A stretch of DNA of 64,000 nt from assembly GCF_009884975.1 (NCBI RefSeq), contig NZ_CP041970.1, forward strand, positions 1,302,001-1,366,000. Reading direction: 5' to 3'. The number at the start of each line of letters is the position of its first letter. Within the stretch, counting starts at the first letter, position 1. Below are positions 53,680 to 62,990 of the stretch, one piece after another. The notes beneath the pieces are model-generated. The model had not been told where the DNA came from, did no database searches, and worked only from the letters and a program-made list of their open reading frames with translations. The stretch is from Acinetobacter dispersus. GTDB taxonomy: Bacteria; Pseudomonadota; Gammaproteobacteria; Pseudomonadales; Moraxellaceae. Position numbers and translations under genes: made by a program.

Positions 53680-55959
53680 CTAAGTACTCAAGCGTTCCAA
53701 TCGAACGGGTACATATTTATGATATGGCGTCTTTGACAGAGGATCACAATGCTGGGTAGAGGTTAGACGATTCAATTGCGGCCCTATTGGCTCGCCACCG
53801 CGATAACGTAAGCCATAACCATGTGGTAAAGACACCACGCCCTTGCGCATTCCTTCATCGAGTTCAACCGTGACCTGAATCTTGCCATGCTCAGAAATAC
53901 ATTGCAGCACATGACCTGTTTCAACGCCAAAACTCAATGCATCATCAGGATTCATTCTCAAGCGACCTTCGGCATCAACTTTACGCCATGCAGGATCACG
54001 ATAAATTTGATTGGCGTTATAACTACGGCGCTCGCCTGCAAGCAAAATAAAGGGATAGGCATCGGTTAAGGTCAAAGACTGTTGTTTTAACTGTGCTAAC
54101 TCGATAAACATTTCAGGAATTGCCAACCGAATTTTTTTGTCTTTATAAGCAATCAGGCTCCACACATCAGCATAGTCATGTTGCGACAACACCACACCCG
54201 ACCGTCGCTGCAAAATGGTCTGGAATAACTTAACGCCTAGATTAAATCGATTACCTTCGTATCCTGCTTGCTTAACCGCTTTATAGTGCTGAACCGCATA
54301 TTGCATACACAATGGAAGTAATAAGGCTGTAGAGGCTGCATCATTTGGCAAAGTCTTACCCAAGGTGCGATATACAATCGATGCCGCATAAGGAATTAGC
54401 TTTTTATTTTTCGCAAAGTTTGCACCAAGTGCAGCAAAATAAGCAAGATACGCGGTATTGGCCGAATCTTTTTCTGCAATTTTACTTAGGATAGGAAACT
54501 GTTTCGGCATCACTTGCATAGCTTCAAGCAAACGTGTGTAGATCTCGGCCTCAGGTAAACTATTGCCTTGGGCTTTGAAAAGTGGATGGCGTAAGTGAAA
54601 ACCATTTTTAGGAAATTCCAAATTAAACCCTGTGAATTCCCACTTTTCAAATTGGCTATGTGCAGGTAACACATAATGCGCTAAACGTGCTGTTTCAGTC
54701 ATTGCCACATCGACCACCACCAATAGCTCAAGCGACTGGAATGCTTGCTCATATGCTGCGGTATCTGGATAGGTCAACAAAGGATTACAGCTGTCCACAA
54801 ACACCGCACGAATTCGCTTTTCCCCTGCTTTTAGAATTTCATCGGGCAAGATATTCGGTGGAAAGAAACCCGAAATCGGGAACATTTTATGATAAACCGT
54901 ACGGCGATACTTTGGGTTGCGCTCATCAGTGTTGGTCAAAATCGGAATAAACATGGTATGTAGATTATTGCCACCCTGTTTACCAAAATTTCCTGTCAGC
55001 AAATATAAAAGCTTTTCCAAATAACCATTTAAAGTGGTGTTTAAGGTGTGTTGAATACCAAGGTCAATCCGGACACAAGCATGTTGCGCTTGAGCAAAAT
55101 CGCGGACAATCTGGTATATCAGTTCAACTGAAACATCGGCTTTTTGAATATATTCGTCAATTGGAACAGCCAAGAAAGCTTGTTTAACCTGATCGAAACC
55201 ATGGGTATGCTGCTGAATAAATTGTTGATCGTATAACCCTTCTTGCAGCATGATCGCGATCATAGCCGACATCAGATAAGCATCCGTACCTGGTTTTAAT
55301 TGCACATGAATATCGGCTTGTTTAGCCGTTTCGGTCACGCGTGGATCAAACACCACCATGGTTCGGTTTGAATCTTTTTTGATATGTTTTAAGGTATCTC
55401 TGGCATTTGGAATACCGTGCGCCTGAAAAGGATTGGTTCCGATAAACAACACATAATCTGCATATTCCACATCTTCGGTGGTATGACAAGCTTGACTGCC
55501 AAACAGACGTCCATTCACCCAGAAATCACCTGTTTTTTCCTGCGCCAAAGAGTTGTAGGCATAGAAGCTTTTCATAGCGTAGAGCAACTGACGGCCATAG
55601 GCTGCACCCAAGTGATTGCCCTGTCCACCACCACCAACCGATGCAAATGCAGTTCCACCATGGGTATTTCGAATCTGTACAAGCTGCTCAGCAATTTCCT
55701 GAATAGCTTGATCCCAACTAATCTCTTGATAGGAACCATCTGACTGACGTTTTAACGGTGAAGTTAAACGATCAGCATGTTGTTGGTAATGCTGTAAACG
55801 TGCGGCTTTTTGACAGATATATCCCTGCGAGAAAGGATGATGTTCATCGCCTTTAATTTTCTTGAACTGATTGTCTTCAATTTCTACACTGAGTCCACAA
55901 TTACGTGAACATAGAATACAAGCGGTTACATCCTGTTTGATTGCTGTGGCAGTCGTCAT
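53680..55959 (-). CDS. Molybdopterin oxidoreductase (DMSO reductase / formate dehydrogenase family)
   Basis: A 759-residue Mo-bisPGD enzyme. The N-terminal 4Fe-4S motif is CILCSRNCGL...GYICQK (C-x2-C-x3-C...C). FIGTNPFQAHGIPNARD and VVFDPRVTETAKQADIHVQLKPGTDAYLMSAM are MGD-binding segments. GSQACHTTEDVEYAD probably supplies a Cys Mo ligand. The C-terminal dinucleotide domain begins near PFILLAGERRSYNANQIYRDPAWRK. There is no Tat signal, so it is cytoplasmic. The substrate is not determined. AGGTG precedes the ATG at 55959. It is the obvious consumer of the cofactor made by the adjacent moa/moe genes and follows a MaoC-like gene by 18 bases. Confidence 0.88.
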   Translation of the reverse strand: MTTATAIKQDVTACILCSRNCGLSVEIEDNQFKKIKGDEHHPFSQGYICQKAARLQHYQQHADRLTSPLKRQSDGSYQEISWDQAIQEIAEQLVQIRNTHGGTAFASVGGGGQGNHLGAAYGRQLLYAMKSFYAYNSLAQEKTGDFWVNGRLFGSQACHTTEDVEYADYVLFIGTNPFQAHGIPNARDTLKHIKKDSNRTMVVFDPRVTETAKQADIHVQLKPGTDAYLMSAMIAIMLQEGLYDQQFIQQHTHGFDQVKQAFLAVPIDEYIQKADVSVELIYQIVRDFAQAQHACVRIDLGIQHTLNTTLNGYLEKLLYLLTGNFGKQGGNNLHTMFIPILTNTDERNPKYRRTVYHKMFPISGFFPPNILPDEILKAGEKRIRAVFVDSCNPLLTYPDTAAYEQAFQSLELLVVVDVAMTETARLAHYVLPAHSQFEKWEFTGFNLEFPKNGFHLRHPLFKAQGNSLPEAEIYTRLLEAMQVMPKQFPILSKIAEKDSANTAYLAYFAALGANFAKNKKLIPYAASIVYRTLGKTLPNDAASTALLLPLCMQYAVQHYKAVKQAGYEGNRFNLGVKLFQTILQRRSGVVLSQHDYADVWSLIAYKDKKIRLAIPEMFIELAQLKQQSLTLTDAYPFILLAGERRSYNANQIYRDPAWRKVDAEGRLRMNPDDALSFGVETGHVLQCISEHGKIQVTVELDEGMRKGVVSLPHGYGLRYRGGEPIGPQLNRLTSTQHCDPLSKTPYHKYVPVRLERLST

Positions 55960-55977
55960 TTTTCTCACCTTATTATT

Positions 55978-56856
55978 TTATGAATATTGACCCATTAAAC
56001 AGATTTGCCCTGCCGAGCCGACAACACGGACATACTTTTGCATCTGCTCAGTACAGGTTTCCACTCGATTATGTTCTGAAGGAAGTTTGACAGGTTTTAG
56101 GAATCGGACATCGATTTGCTGAATTGGTTCTGGCAGTAATTCAAAACTACGTGCGAATACGCCAAAGCCATGCAGCACTTTTTGACCAAAGCTTGATAAT
56201 TTAGCTAATGGTGTAATCCAATGAATCGGATTAAAGTCACCTGTTAATAAGGCAAACTTAAAACCATCATCTGCTGTCGCAGACCATTCACCTAAATGCT
56301 GCCAAGTTTTATGATCTACTGTTTCTACACGTTTAGTTTTCTCAAAATGCGGCAGAATAAATGCCATATGCAGCACTGTTTCGACTAACTCAGGTTGTGT
56401 GATTATACCTGTGGTAATTTGCACAGAAACACGTGCTAGTCCATTACGTTCATCGACATTGGCAATCTTGGCTTGGATCAGCAACTTTTGATCTCGTGGA
56501 AGCTTGCCATGAATTTTCAGGCTGACGCCTTGATTGATGACTTGACTCAATGGGTAATGAGTTTGGAGCAATAATCGTGTTGCAAATGACAGTCCCCATT
56601 GTGACACCATATGTGGTGGGATGGTGTCTTGATATTTAGTCAGTTCAGCACCACTCCAACGTACATAATGGTCTATCAATTCAAGGCTTGGTGGGTCAAT
56701 CACTTCATTCATCGATGCTAATGAGTGCCAATCGGCTTGTTGCGTGTGCTTATGCTTTTTGAGACTACGCAAACAGATTTTCCCAAGCCCTGTTAAAGTT
56801 GCCTGATGTTCAAATAAAAATTGCAATGGAATCTGTTGGTAACGAATCGCAAACAT
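55978..56856 (-). CDS. MaoC-like hot-dog dehydratase
   Basis: A 292-residue protein with a double hot-dog fold. The C-terminal half carries the R-hydratase signature FALLTGDFNPIHWITPLAKLSSFGQKVLHGFGVFAR (D-x4-H and HGF). The N-terminal half is a degenerate hot-dog. Such proteins hydrate 2-enoyl-CoA or 2-enoyl-ACP. It is probably co-transcribed with the molybdopterin oxidoreductase downstream, an unusual pairing. The function of the pair is not clear. Confidence 0.75.
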   Translation of the reverse strand: MFAIRYQQIPLQFLFEHQATLTGLGKICLRSLKKHKHTQQADWHSLASMNEVIDPPSLELIDHYVRWSGAELTKYQDTIPPHMVSQWGLSFATRLLLQTHYPLSQVINQGVSLKIHGKLPRDQKLLIQAKIANVDERNGLARVSVQITTGIITQPELVETVLHMAFILPHFEKTKRVETVDHKTWQHLGEWSATADDGFKFALLTGDFNPIHWITPLAKLSSFGQKVLHGFGVFARSFELLPEPIQQIDVRFLKPVKLPSEHNRVETCTEQMQKYVRVVGSAGQICLMGQYS

Positions 56857-57151
56857 ATGAAACTCCTGTTCCTTTTATTTTTCTCAGTTTCAAACCATAG
56901 CTGGGTTAATTCGAGTCTTGATTAGACAAGCCTGACATGGTCGAAAATCAATTAAGTTCCAAAATAGAACTCATTTTAATAAAGGTCAAGTGCACCCATC
57001 ATAAATTTAACAATAAATAGATGCCTAGAACTTCTATTCCGTTGTTAGCTAGATCTATTGAAAAAGCAATTTGATAAAGAAAACTGATATGCCTTCTCTT
57101 TAATTCCCTTAATCGCTAATATATCTTTTTTAGCCAAAATATATTCAAAAA
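56857..57151. promoter_or_regulatory. Divergent region between the MaoC-like and AraC genes
   Basis: A 295-base AT-rich region between the two start codons. It contains AGTTC-N7-GAACT (near 56955-56975) as a small dyad. The MaoC-like gene has AGGAG a few bases before its ATG. No RNA gene or small frame is convincing. Confidence 0.4.
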
Positions 57152-58183
57152 ATGAAAAAGGGATTTAGCGTTCATAAATATGTTGTTTTGAATAATAGAA
57201 AGGGATTCTATTTATGGGCGATGAAAAATGATCAACTAGCACTGTATGAGTCAATTTCAAAAGATTGGGTCGTACTCGAAAATTTTTCAGGAGAACGCAT
57301 CCCACTTGAAATTGTAAGCCAAGAAATTAAAACCATTGTTACTCTTGCTAATGAGCCAAACTTAGGTCTGAAAGTCATCGATAGTGGTGATATTAAGCTC
57401 TCACCTTTTTATAAAATCGTCACACTTTCTTTAGGGCCAGCTTTAAATAAAAATATTCCTTTACCTAGTGCTTTTTTAATACGACTAATTGTTCATTATT
57501 TCAAAATCTTGACCGAAGTTGTCGATATTGATCTACAAGAAACAGGACATAGTATTCACATTATTTTTAGACCAAACCTCCCCGAGCTTTTCAGTTACCA
57601 CCAAGTTGAAGGCGCAATGCTTGCCGTTACACGCATGATCGCCCATTTACAAAACCATTGGCCGAATCAAATTGAGTTTGAGCATAAGCCTGATCTTATT
57701 GATCTTGGAATTTATTTAAAAACATTTAGGACTTATCCACTTTTTGAGCAAGCAAATAATCAATTAATCTACAATTGCACTGAATATACAGCCTTAGATG
57801 CAACCATCTTAATCAATCCGTTCATCAATTCTATTGAAAAACAATTTCCTGAAATCTCTTATAAAGAGAAAATAAACCTCGTCATTTGTACGACACTAGG
57901 TTTCCTGAATCCGAACATAAAAACCATAGCAAACTCATTGAGTATGAGTGTTAAAACCTTACAAAGGCGATTAAACAGTGAAAATACGACCTTCAATGAT
58001 ATCTTGCTCGAGGTCCGTAAAAAGCGAGTGATTGAATATCTTGTAGTACAACAATTTACCTCACAGCAAATCAGTGCACTATTGGGTTATAAGGCAAAAA
58101 GCCAATTTTTAAGAGCATTTCAAGTCTGGTTTGGAATGACTCCAAAACAATATAGGGCGAGGCTATGTAACCCCACCCCATAA
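57152..58183 (+). CDS. AraC-family regulator
   Basis: A 343-residue AraC/XylS-type protein. The C-terminal helix-turn-helix pair is IKTIANSLSMSVKTLQRRLNSENTTFNDILLEVRKKRVIEYL and SQQISALLGYKAKSQFLRAFQVWFGMTPKQYR. The N-terminal 230 residues resemble the Arabinose_bd-type ligand domain seen in OruR/ArgR-like regulators (HIIFRPNLPELFSYHQVEGAMLAVTRMI). The first ATG has no clear ribosome site; ATG at 57221 is an alternative. It is divergent from the MaoC-like gene and convergent with a lipoprotein gene; either may be its target. Confidence 0.85.
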   Translation: MKKGFSVHKYVVLNNRKGFYLWAMKNDQLALYESISKDWVVLENFSGERIPLEIVSQEIKTIVTLANEPNLGLKVIDSGDIKLSPFYKIVTLSLGPALNKNIPLPSAFLIRLIVHYFKILTEVVDIDLQETGHSIHIIFRPNLPELFSYHQVEGAMLAVTRMIAHLQNHWPNQIEFEHKPDLIDLGIYLKTFRTYPLFEQANNQLIYNCTEYTALDATILINPFINSIEKQFPEISYKEKINLVICTTLGFLNPNIKTIANSLSMSVKTLQRRLNSENTTFNDILLEVRKKRVIEYLVVQQFTSQQISALLGYKAKSQFLRAFQVWFGMTPKQYRARLCNPTP

Positions 58184-58200
58184 TTCGTTTTTTTATCGCA

Positions 58201-59544
58201 TCAGAAATTTAATTTTTGATACGGATTACAACCCAGTGCTTCGAATTCTGCTTGAGTGTAATATTGTGCCTGCGGTAAATATTCACCCATGATTGCCTGC
58301 TCATCTCCAGGTGTTTGAGTATTTTGAACTGCATTGTGAAAATGACTTGATGACAACATATTGCGAACAATCACTCGGGCATCATTTTTATGATCCGTAT
58401 GACCTTGAACTATAGAAAAACCATCACCATTCTCAGGCCATTTTAAGAATTCAACACCACATGCTTTTGTTGCATTACTTGGACGATCACGTTCTAAACC
58501 CGTCACAATAGTATATTTACCATCAGGATTAATCGTAATATTTTCATCATACAAACAATCTGTTACTTTCTGCGAATAGAACTCATTCTGACACATCGAC
58601 CAATAACGAAGCTGCGTATTTTTACTATCAAAACGTTCCTCTCCATTTAATGTCTTTGGTACAGTAGGAATTTTACCGCGAATGACAACAATCGGTTTAA
58701 TACTACGATCTAAGAAAGTGGCGATATATTGATTATCAAGATTTGCATAAAAAGCTACTCTACGAACAGGGTTGGTATCACAAATACCGTAAAAGTCACA
58801 CTGCAAGGTATATGCCATATTATAACTTGATCGCCAAATTGGAATTTCTTTCGCAGGGTTGTTCTTTCTGGCTTGAGCATAGGTATCTGCTGGAACCAGC
58901 GGAATAATGAGTATTTTATTCTCGGTATTTAATGCCATACATGCAGCTTCACCATTTAGGACTTGCCCTTGTCTGGTGGTAAGTTCAATTTTAGGTAAAC
59001 TCACTCCACCGAGAAGATCTTTCCCTTTGTTGGGTACATATACACGATATGCTAGCACTGCCGCCTCACCGTCTTTTGCTGCATCATAAAGTGTATTGGC
59101 TGTTCGAGTTGTGGGTACATCACCTGCAGCAATAGTTAAAGTATATGCGCGATTTGGACTATTTCTGATATTCCCATCAACAAATGGATTTACTGCATTT
59201 TTATTTGGAATAATGCTGCTATCGCTAATCGCATCGGCTGGTGATGCATCTGTTTTATAGCTGTTAATCGACATATATCGTGCATAAGGGAAATCGCCTT
59301 TGATTCTAAGCGTGGCACCTTCAGGTAGGGTGTATTTTGCACTCCAATAGCTGCTTCCCGTATCAGGATAAGCAAAATTCGTTTCAGGATTTTCTATGAC
59401 ATAAGGTCCTTGCCAAAAACAGTCACTTGTTTCTGCAACTGGTGGCGTGACCAATCCAACTTCTTCATTTGAGTTATTTCCACAAGCACTTAAACCAAAT
59501 GTCATCAAACTAAGGCATGCAATAAAATTAATGGTCTTAAACAT
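58201..59544 (-). CDS. Putative lipoprotein of unknown function
   Basis: A 447-residue exported lipoprotein. The signal peptide ends in a lipobox LSAC with Cys21 (MFKTINFIACLSLMTFGLSAC). Mature Cys residues are frequent. The body contains TLPEGATLRIKGDFPYARYMSINSYK, AYTLTIAAGD and LRYWSMCQNEFYSQKVTDCLYD, suggesting a beta-rich periplasmic domain; I do not know a function. AGGAGGACAT before the ATG at 59544 is a near-perfect ribosome site, implying strong translation. Its stop is 17 bases from the convergent AraC gene. Confidence 0.75.
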   Translation of the reverse strand: MFKTINFIACLSLMTFGLSACGNNSNEEVGLVTPPVAETSDCFWQGPYVIENPETNFAYPDTGSSYWSAKYTLPEGATLRIKGDFPYARYMSINSYKTDASPADAISDSSIIPNKNAVNPFVDGNIRNSPNRAYTLTIAAGDVPTTRTANTLYDAAKDGEAAVLAYRVYVPNKGKDLLGGVSLPKIELTTRQGQVLNGEAACMALNTENKILIIPLVPADTYAQARKNNPAKEIPIWRSSYNMAYTLQCDFYGICDTNPVRRVAFYANLDNQYIATFLDRSIKPIVVIRGKIPTVPKTLNGEERFDSKNTQLRYWSMCQNEFYSQKVTDCLYDENITINPDGKYTIVTGLERDRPSNATKACGVEFLKWPENGDGFSIVQGHTDHKNDARVIVRNMLSSSHFHNAVQNTQTPGDEQAIMGEYLPQAQYYTQAEFEALGCNPYQKLNF

Positions 59545-59934
59545 ATGTCCTCCTAACATTTTGCTATCGACCTAAGCAATGATAAAGCGGCACATTTTGT
59601 AGATAAGACGTTATTGACGACACTTTTCCTTGTTAAGGTCGCATTTAACGACAAAATAATAAGGCTTAAACATTTTTAGATATTTTGAGGGAGCAAATGA
59701 GAACCAGTAAAACATGCTGCAATGAATCAAAAATTTTTAATTATGCAGATTATTATATAAAGATTTTTTATTAATAAGTTGTGCTCAACTTTATAACCAG
59801 AAAATTTATACTGCTTTACTTCCTCTACCTAAAAAATACAAATAAAACCAATCAGAACATAGTCCTTACTCAAGTTAACAAGTTTTTAAAAGATGATTGA
59901 ACTTATTGTGTTTAAGTTTAAAGGACGCTAAAAA
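59545..59934. other. 390-base gap between the lipoprotein and SDR genes
   Basis: A divergent, AT-rich region. A 25-codon plus-strand frame (59697-59774) starts with ATG after GAGGGAGCAA, a strong ribosome site, but its product (MRTSKTCCNESKIFNYADYY...) has no recognisable feature. No hairpin terminator is needed here. The promoters of both flanking genes must lie within. Confidence 0.4.
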
Positions 59935-60813
59935 ATGAACAATAAATTGAATCATTATCCTACTTCCGCTCCAGCGCAACATCAACAGCACCAACCTGGC
60001 TGCCAAGCAGTAATGCATCCAGAACCTGAAATTATTAAGAGCACGCATCAAGGGAGCAACAAACTCAAGAATAAAGTTGCCCTAATTAGTGGAGGAGATA
60101 GCGGTATAGGTCGCTCTATCGCTGTACTCTTTGCGCGTGAAGGTGCGGATATCGCTATTATCTATTTAGAAGAAGATGAAGATGCTAAAACAACCAAACA
60201 GCTTGTAGAACAAGAAGGCCAACAATGTTTACTGTTAAAACACGATATTACCGATCCCAAAGTGGCAAAAAAGTGTGCTGAAGAAACAATAAAAGCTTTT
60301 GAAAAGATTAATATTTTGATCAATAATGTTGCTGTGCAATTTCAGCAAAAAGAAATTGTAAATATCAGTACGGAACAACTCGAAAAAACCTTTCAAACAA
60401 ATATCTTCTCCATATTCTATTTAACTAAAGCTGTGCTTCCCCATTTAAAAGAAGGCGACAATATTATTAATACGACAAGTATTACCAGTTATCACGGCCA
60501 CGATGAACTAATCGATTACGCCAGTACAAAGGGTGCAATCACGACATTTACCCGTAGTTTATCCAATAATCTCATGAAGCAAAAAAAAGGAATTCGTGTA
60601 AATGGTGTGGCCCCAGGTCCAATTTGGACACCTTTGATTCCAAGTAGTTTTGATGCTGAAACCGTCGCCAAATTTGGTCAAGACACACCTATGGGCAGAA
60701 TGGGACAACCAAGTGAAGTTGCTCCGGCATATTTATTTTTGGCCTCTGATGATGCCAGTTACATCACAGGACAGGTTATTCATGTCAATGGCGGTGAAAT
60801 TGTCAATGGATAA
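59935..60813 (+). CDS. Short-chain dehydrogenase (YghA / general stress protein 39-like)
   Basis: A 292-residue SDR with a polar N-terminal extension of about 45 residues typical of the YghA/YhdF/GSP39 group (HYPTSAPAQHQQHQPGCQAVMHPEPE). The NAD(P) motif is ALISGGDSGIGRSIAVLFAREGADIAI. The catalytic residues are Ser in INTTSITSYHG and YASTK. NGVAPGPIWTPLIP and YITGQVIHVNGG complete the fold. Related genes in other bacteria belong to stress or stationary-phase sets. It is the first gene of a stress-like cluster here and ends in a terminator. Confidence 0.9.
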   Translation: MNNKLNHYPTSAPAQHQQHQPGCQAVMHPEPEIIKSTHQGSNKLKNKVALISGGDSGIGRSIAVLFAREGADIAIIYLEEDEDAKTTKQLVEQEGQQCLLLKHDITDPKVAKKCAEETIKAFEKINILINNVAVQFQQKEIVNISTEQLEKTFQTNIFSIFYLTKAVLPHLKEGDNIINTTSITSYHGHDELIDYASTKGAITTFTRSLSNNLMKQKKGIRVNGVAPGPIWTPLIPSSFDAETVAKFGQDTPMGRMGQPSEVAPAYLFLASDDASYITGQVIHVNGGEIVNG

Positions 60814-60821
60814 GCAAATAA

Positions 60822-60848
60822 AAAGCCTCCAAAAGGAGGTTTTTTATT
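60822..60848. terminator. Bidirectional terminator
   Basis: CCTCC, AAAA loop, GGAGG, flanked by A and T runs, between the convergent SDR and the haem-oxygenase-like gene. Confidence 0.85.
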
Positions 60849-60862
60849 TTGGTCAAAACTGG

Positions 60863-62272
60863 CTAAGGGAAAGCGTTTTTTAAATAGGGAAATAGCAACT
60901 CTACGTATTTTTGGGTACTCCACAAACCAATACTTTTATGATGAGATTCTGGTGCCAAGAATGGAGCCAACTTACACAACTTCAGTCCCAAATTATCTGT
61001 TTGATTGATCATTTTCTGTAGATTTTCCAGCTCACCATCTGAAACATAGCTAAATAGAAAATCATGTAAAGGTTGATCTTTATTTATACTCTGATGATAA
61101 GGAAGAACCGTTGTCGAGTATTGATCGCCAGCAATCCAATCATGAATAATCTGTCTTTCTGCGGGAGTAAAAACACCGTACATCTTTCCATCTTCATGAC
61201 TAATCATTCGCCAAAATATACTTTCTTCAGGATCAAGGTCGAATTTAATCCATTTTTTCTCAACCAGTTGCTGAATAAATTGACTAATTTCCTGTGGATT
61301 TGCTAACCACTGATTAATAGACTTACATCCGAACAATTGCTTCTGGTTATGCACCAATTGGCCAATTATTGCTTTGTGCTTTAAGATTTTATGAACGAAG
61401 CTTTCTAGATCCAGATTTTGAATGACCTGTGTGGATGAAATGCCATTTTGATTTAAGGCATAACCACGTTTCACCTTTTCCATAAAAAACGTTTTATCTT
61501 TATATTTCCTATAGATATTTTCCAATATATTCAAGGATTTATACGCATGACCATTGGCGAGATTATCAATCGTAATGTGCAAATTGAAGTATTTGGCATC
61601 GATAGCTAACTCTTTGAGTTCATAATTGCTAATTAAAAGATGCAAAGGGAGTTGTTCATATCCTAGATTAAACCCAATGATCTCAGGAATATACTCAGGT
61701 GGTGCGTATCCTAAAGCCAATTGAATTGCGGCTTGATGGTAATATTCATCATGAAGAAAAAATTCAAAGTCATCTAAACCTAAATTACGAAGCAAATCAT
61801 CATATATACACACATGATTTGATCTCGCCTGCCCTAGCCCTAATTCTTCCAAATAAATCACAATAAGATCATGAAATATCGGATCATTCCAATAATTGAC
61901 TATACTATATAACCAAGAACCATCTACTTTTTTGGTCGGTGCCACTTTAACCAGAAACTCAAAAGCCTGTCCTATATTTTTAAAGTACTGACGTTCTTCT
62001 CCAGACTTTCTCTTAGATAAATATTCTTGATAGCTTTGACATACTTTTCTATTTTCAGATTGATACCAATTTTTTATTTCCTCAATATTATTGGGTATCT
62101 GTGATTTATTTACGTTAACCGCTTCTAATTCATGAGTTAAAAAGTTAACGGCTTTCTTTTCTTTTTCAAAATTAGATATATCTCCATCCAAAAAGAAACT
62201 AACAAAATCGTAATAATTTTTATGATCGTCCTGTAATAAATCAAGTAATCTTTTCTTTACGACGACTGGCAT
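60863..62272 (-). CDS. Iron-containing redox enzyme family (haem-oxygenase-like di-iron) protein
   Basis: A 469-residue protein with the metal-ligand pattern of haem-oxygenase-like di-metal oxidases. Glu143 and His153 lie in EELGLGQARSNHVCIYDDLLRNLGL, Glu206 in GFNLGYEQLPLHLL, and His232, Asp236 and His242 in LHITIDNLANGHAYKS. The fold region covers residues about 120-250. The N-terminal 110 and C-terminal 220 residues are extra helical parts with no recognised domain. Family members include oxidative decarboxylases and N-oxygenases; the substrate here is unknown. AAGGA and GGAG lie upstream of the ATG at 62272. It is convergent with the SDR. Confidence 0.72.
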   Translation of the reverse strand: MPVVVKKRLLDLLQDDHKNYYDFVSFFLDGDISNFEKEKKAVNFLTHELEAVNVNKSQIPNNIEEIKNWYQSENRKVCQSYQEYLSKRKSGEERQYFKNIGQAFEFLVKVAPTKKVDGSWLYSIVNYWNDPIFHDLIVIYLEELGLGQARSNHVCIYDDLLRNLGLDDFEFFLHDEYYHQAAIQLALGYAPPEYIPEIIGFNLGYEQLPLHLLISNYELKELAIDAKYFNLHITIDNLANGHAYKSLNILENIYRKYKDKTFFMEKVKRGYALNQNGISSTQVIQNLDLESFVHKILKHKAIIGQLVHNQKQLFGCKSINQWLANPQEISQFIQQLVEKKWIKFDLDPEESIFWRMISHEDGKMYGVFTPAERQIIHDWIAGDQYSTTVLPYHQSINKDQPLHDFLFSYVSDGELENLQKMINQTDNLGLKLCKLAPFLAPESHHKSIGLWSTQKYVELLFPYLKNAFP

Positions 62273-62714
62273 TTTCCTTCTCCGAATCGAAAATATAAAA
62301 TCACATTACCTTCTCCCCCCCTTACTCCTACTTTAATTTTGTTAATTTCGGTTAATATTGCAACAGCATTTTTTCTAAAAAAACCATCCATATCAACACC
62401 ATATCTTTTGCAACGCTTTACATTCTCATGTTTTGAATTAATCATTTAAAAATAAATCATAAAATATCTAAAATAACGATAAATAAAACCAATCTGTTGC
62501 AACATGTAATTAATATATAAAGTTATATTAATACTGTTTTAATTTAAAAATAAAAACCAAGATAAGTTCTTAAAAAACAATATCTACCAACTTTAATTAA
62601 GTTACATTTAAATATAGTGAAACAGCCCAGCTCTTCTTAAAATAAAAAAATATGTTTTAATTAAATCATCTGATTTACTCAGATAATATCTAAAACCAAA
62701 TGAGGTGTACGATC
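62273..62714. promoter_or_regulatory. AT-rich 442-base divergent region
   Basis: It separates the iron-enzyme gene from the Q/N-rich gene and must carry both promoters. A 62-codon minus-strand frame (62257-62445) lacks a ribosome site. GAGGTG at 62702-62707 is the ribosome site of the Q/N-rich gene. No terminator or RNA gene was recognised. Confidence 0.4.
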
Positions 62715-62897
62715 ATGAGTAATACAAATAATCAACGCAATGATGAGCGTAATAATCCACAGCAACAACAGCAGAACCAAAACAATGACAATCGTCAACA
62801 GCAGCAACAACAGCAAAATGACAATCGTCAGCAACAAGGATCTCATCAAAAAGATTCTAACAGCCAAGGATCAAACCAAAATAATCAACAGAAATAA
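62715..62897 (+). CDS. Q/N-rich disordered small protein (60 residues)
   Basis: A 60-residue protein in which Gln (22) and Asn (16) make up 38 residues, with the rest mainly Asp, Arg, Ser, Lys and Gly. It has no hydrophobic residue besides the initiator Met and cannot form a globular core. The segment NDNRQQQ occurs twice, and the underlying DNA has a matching direct repeat, suggesting growth by slippage. GAGGTG is 7 bases before the ATG, so it is probably translated. The composition is that of hydrophilins. The neighbours (GSP39-like SDR, 11-mer-repeat protein) support a stress role, but this is inference. Confidence 0.7.
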   Translation: MSNTNNQRNDERNNPQQQQQNQNNDNRQQQQQQQNDNRQQQGSHQKDSNSQGSNQNNQQK

Positions 62898-62990
62898 CTT
62901 CTGATTATTTTGATCCACAGATATTTAGGAGAATAATAACAATATTCTCCTAAATTTTATCTAATCTGCAAAGTTAGCTGGAGAGTTATC

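Noticed and set aside
62257..62445. 62-codon minus-strand frame overlapping the start of the iron-enzyme gene
   Set aside because: It has no ribosome site, overlaps the well-supported ATG at 62272 and its product shows no recognisable feature.
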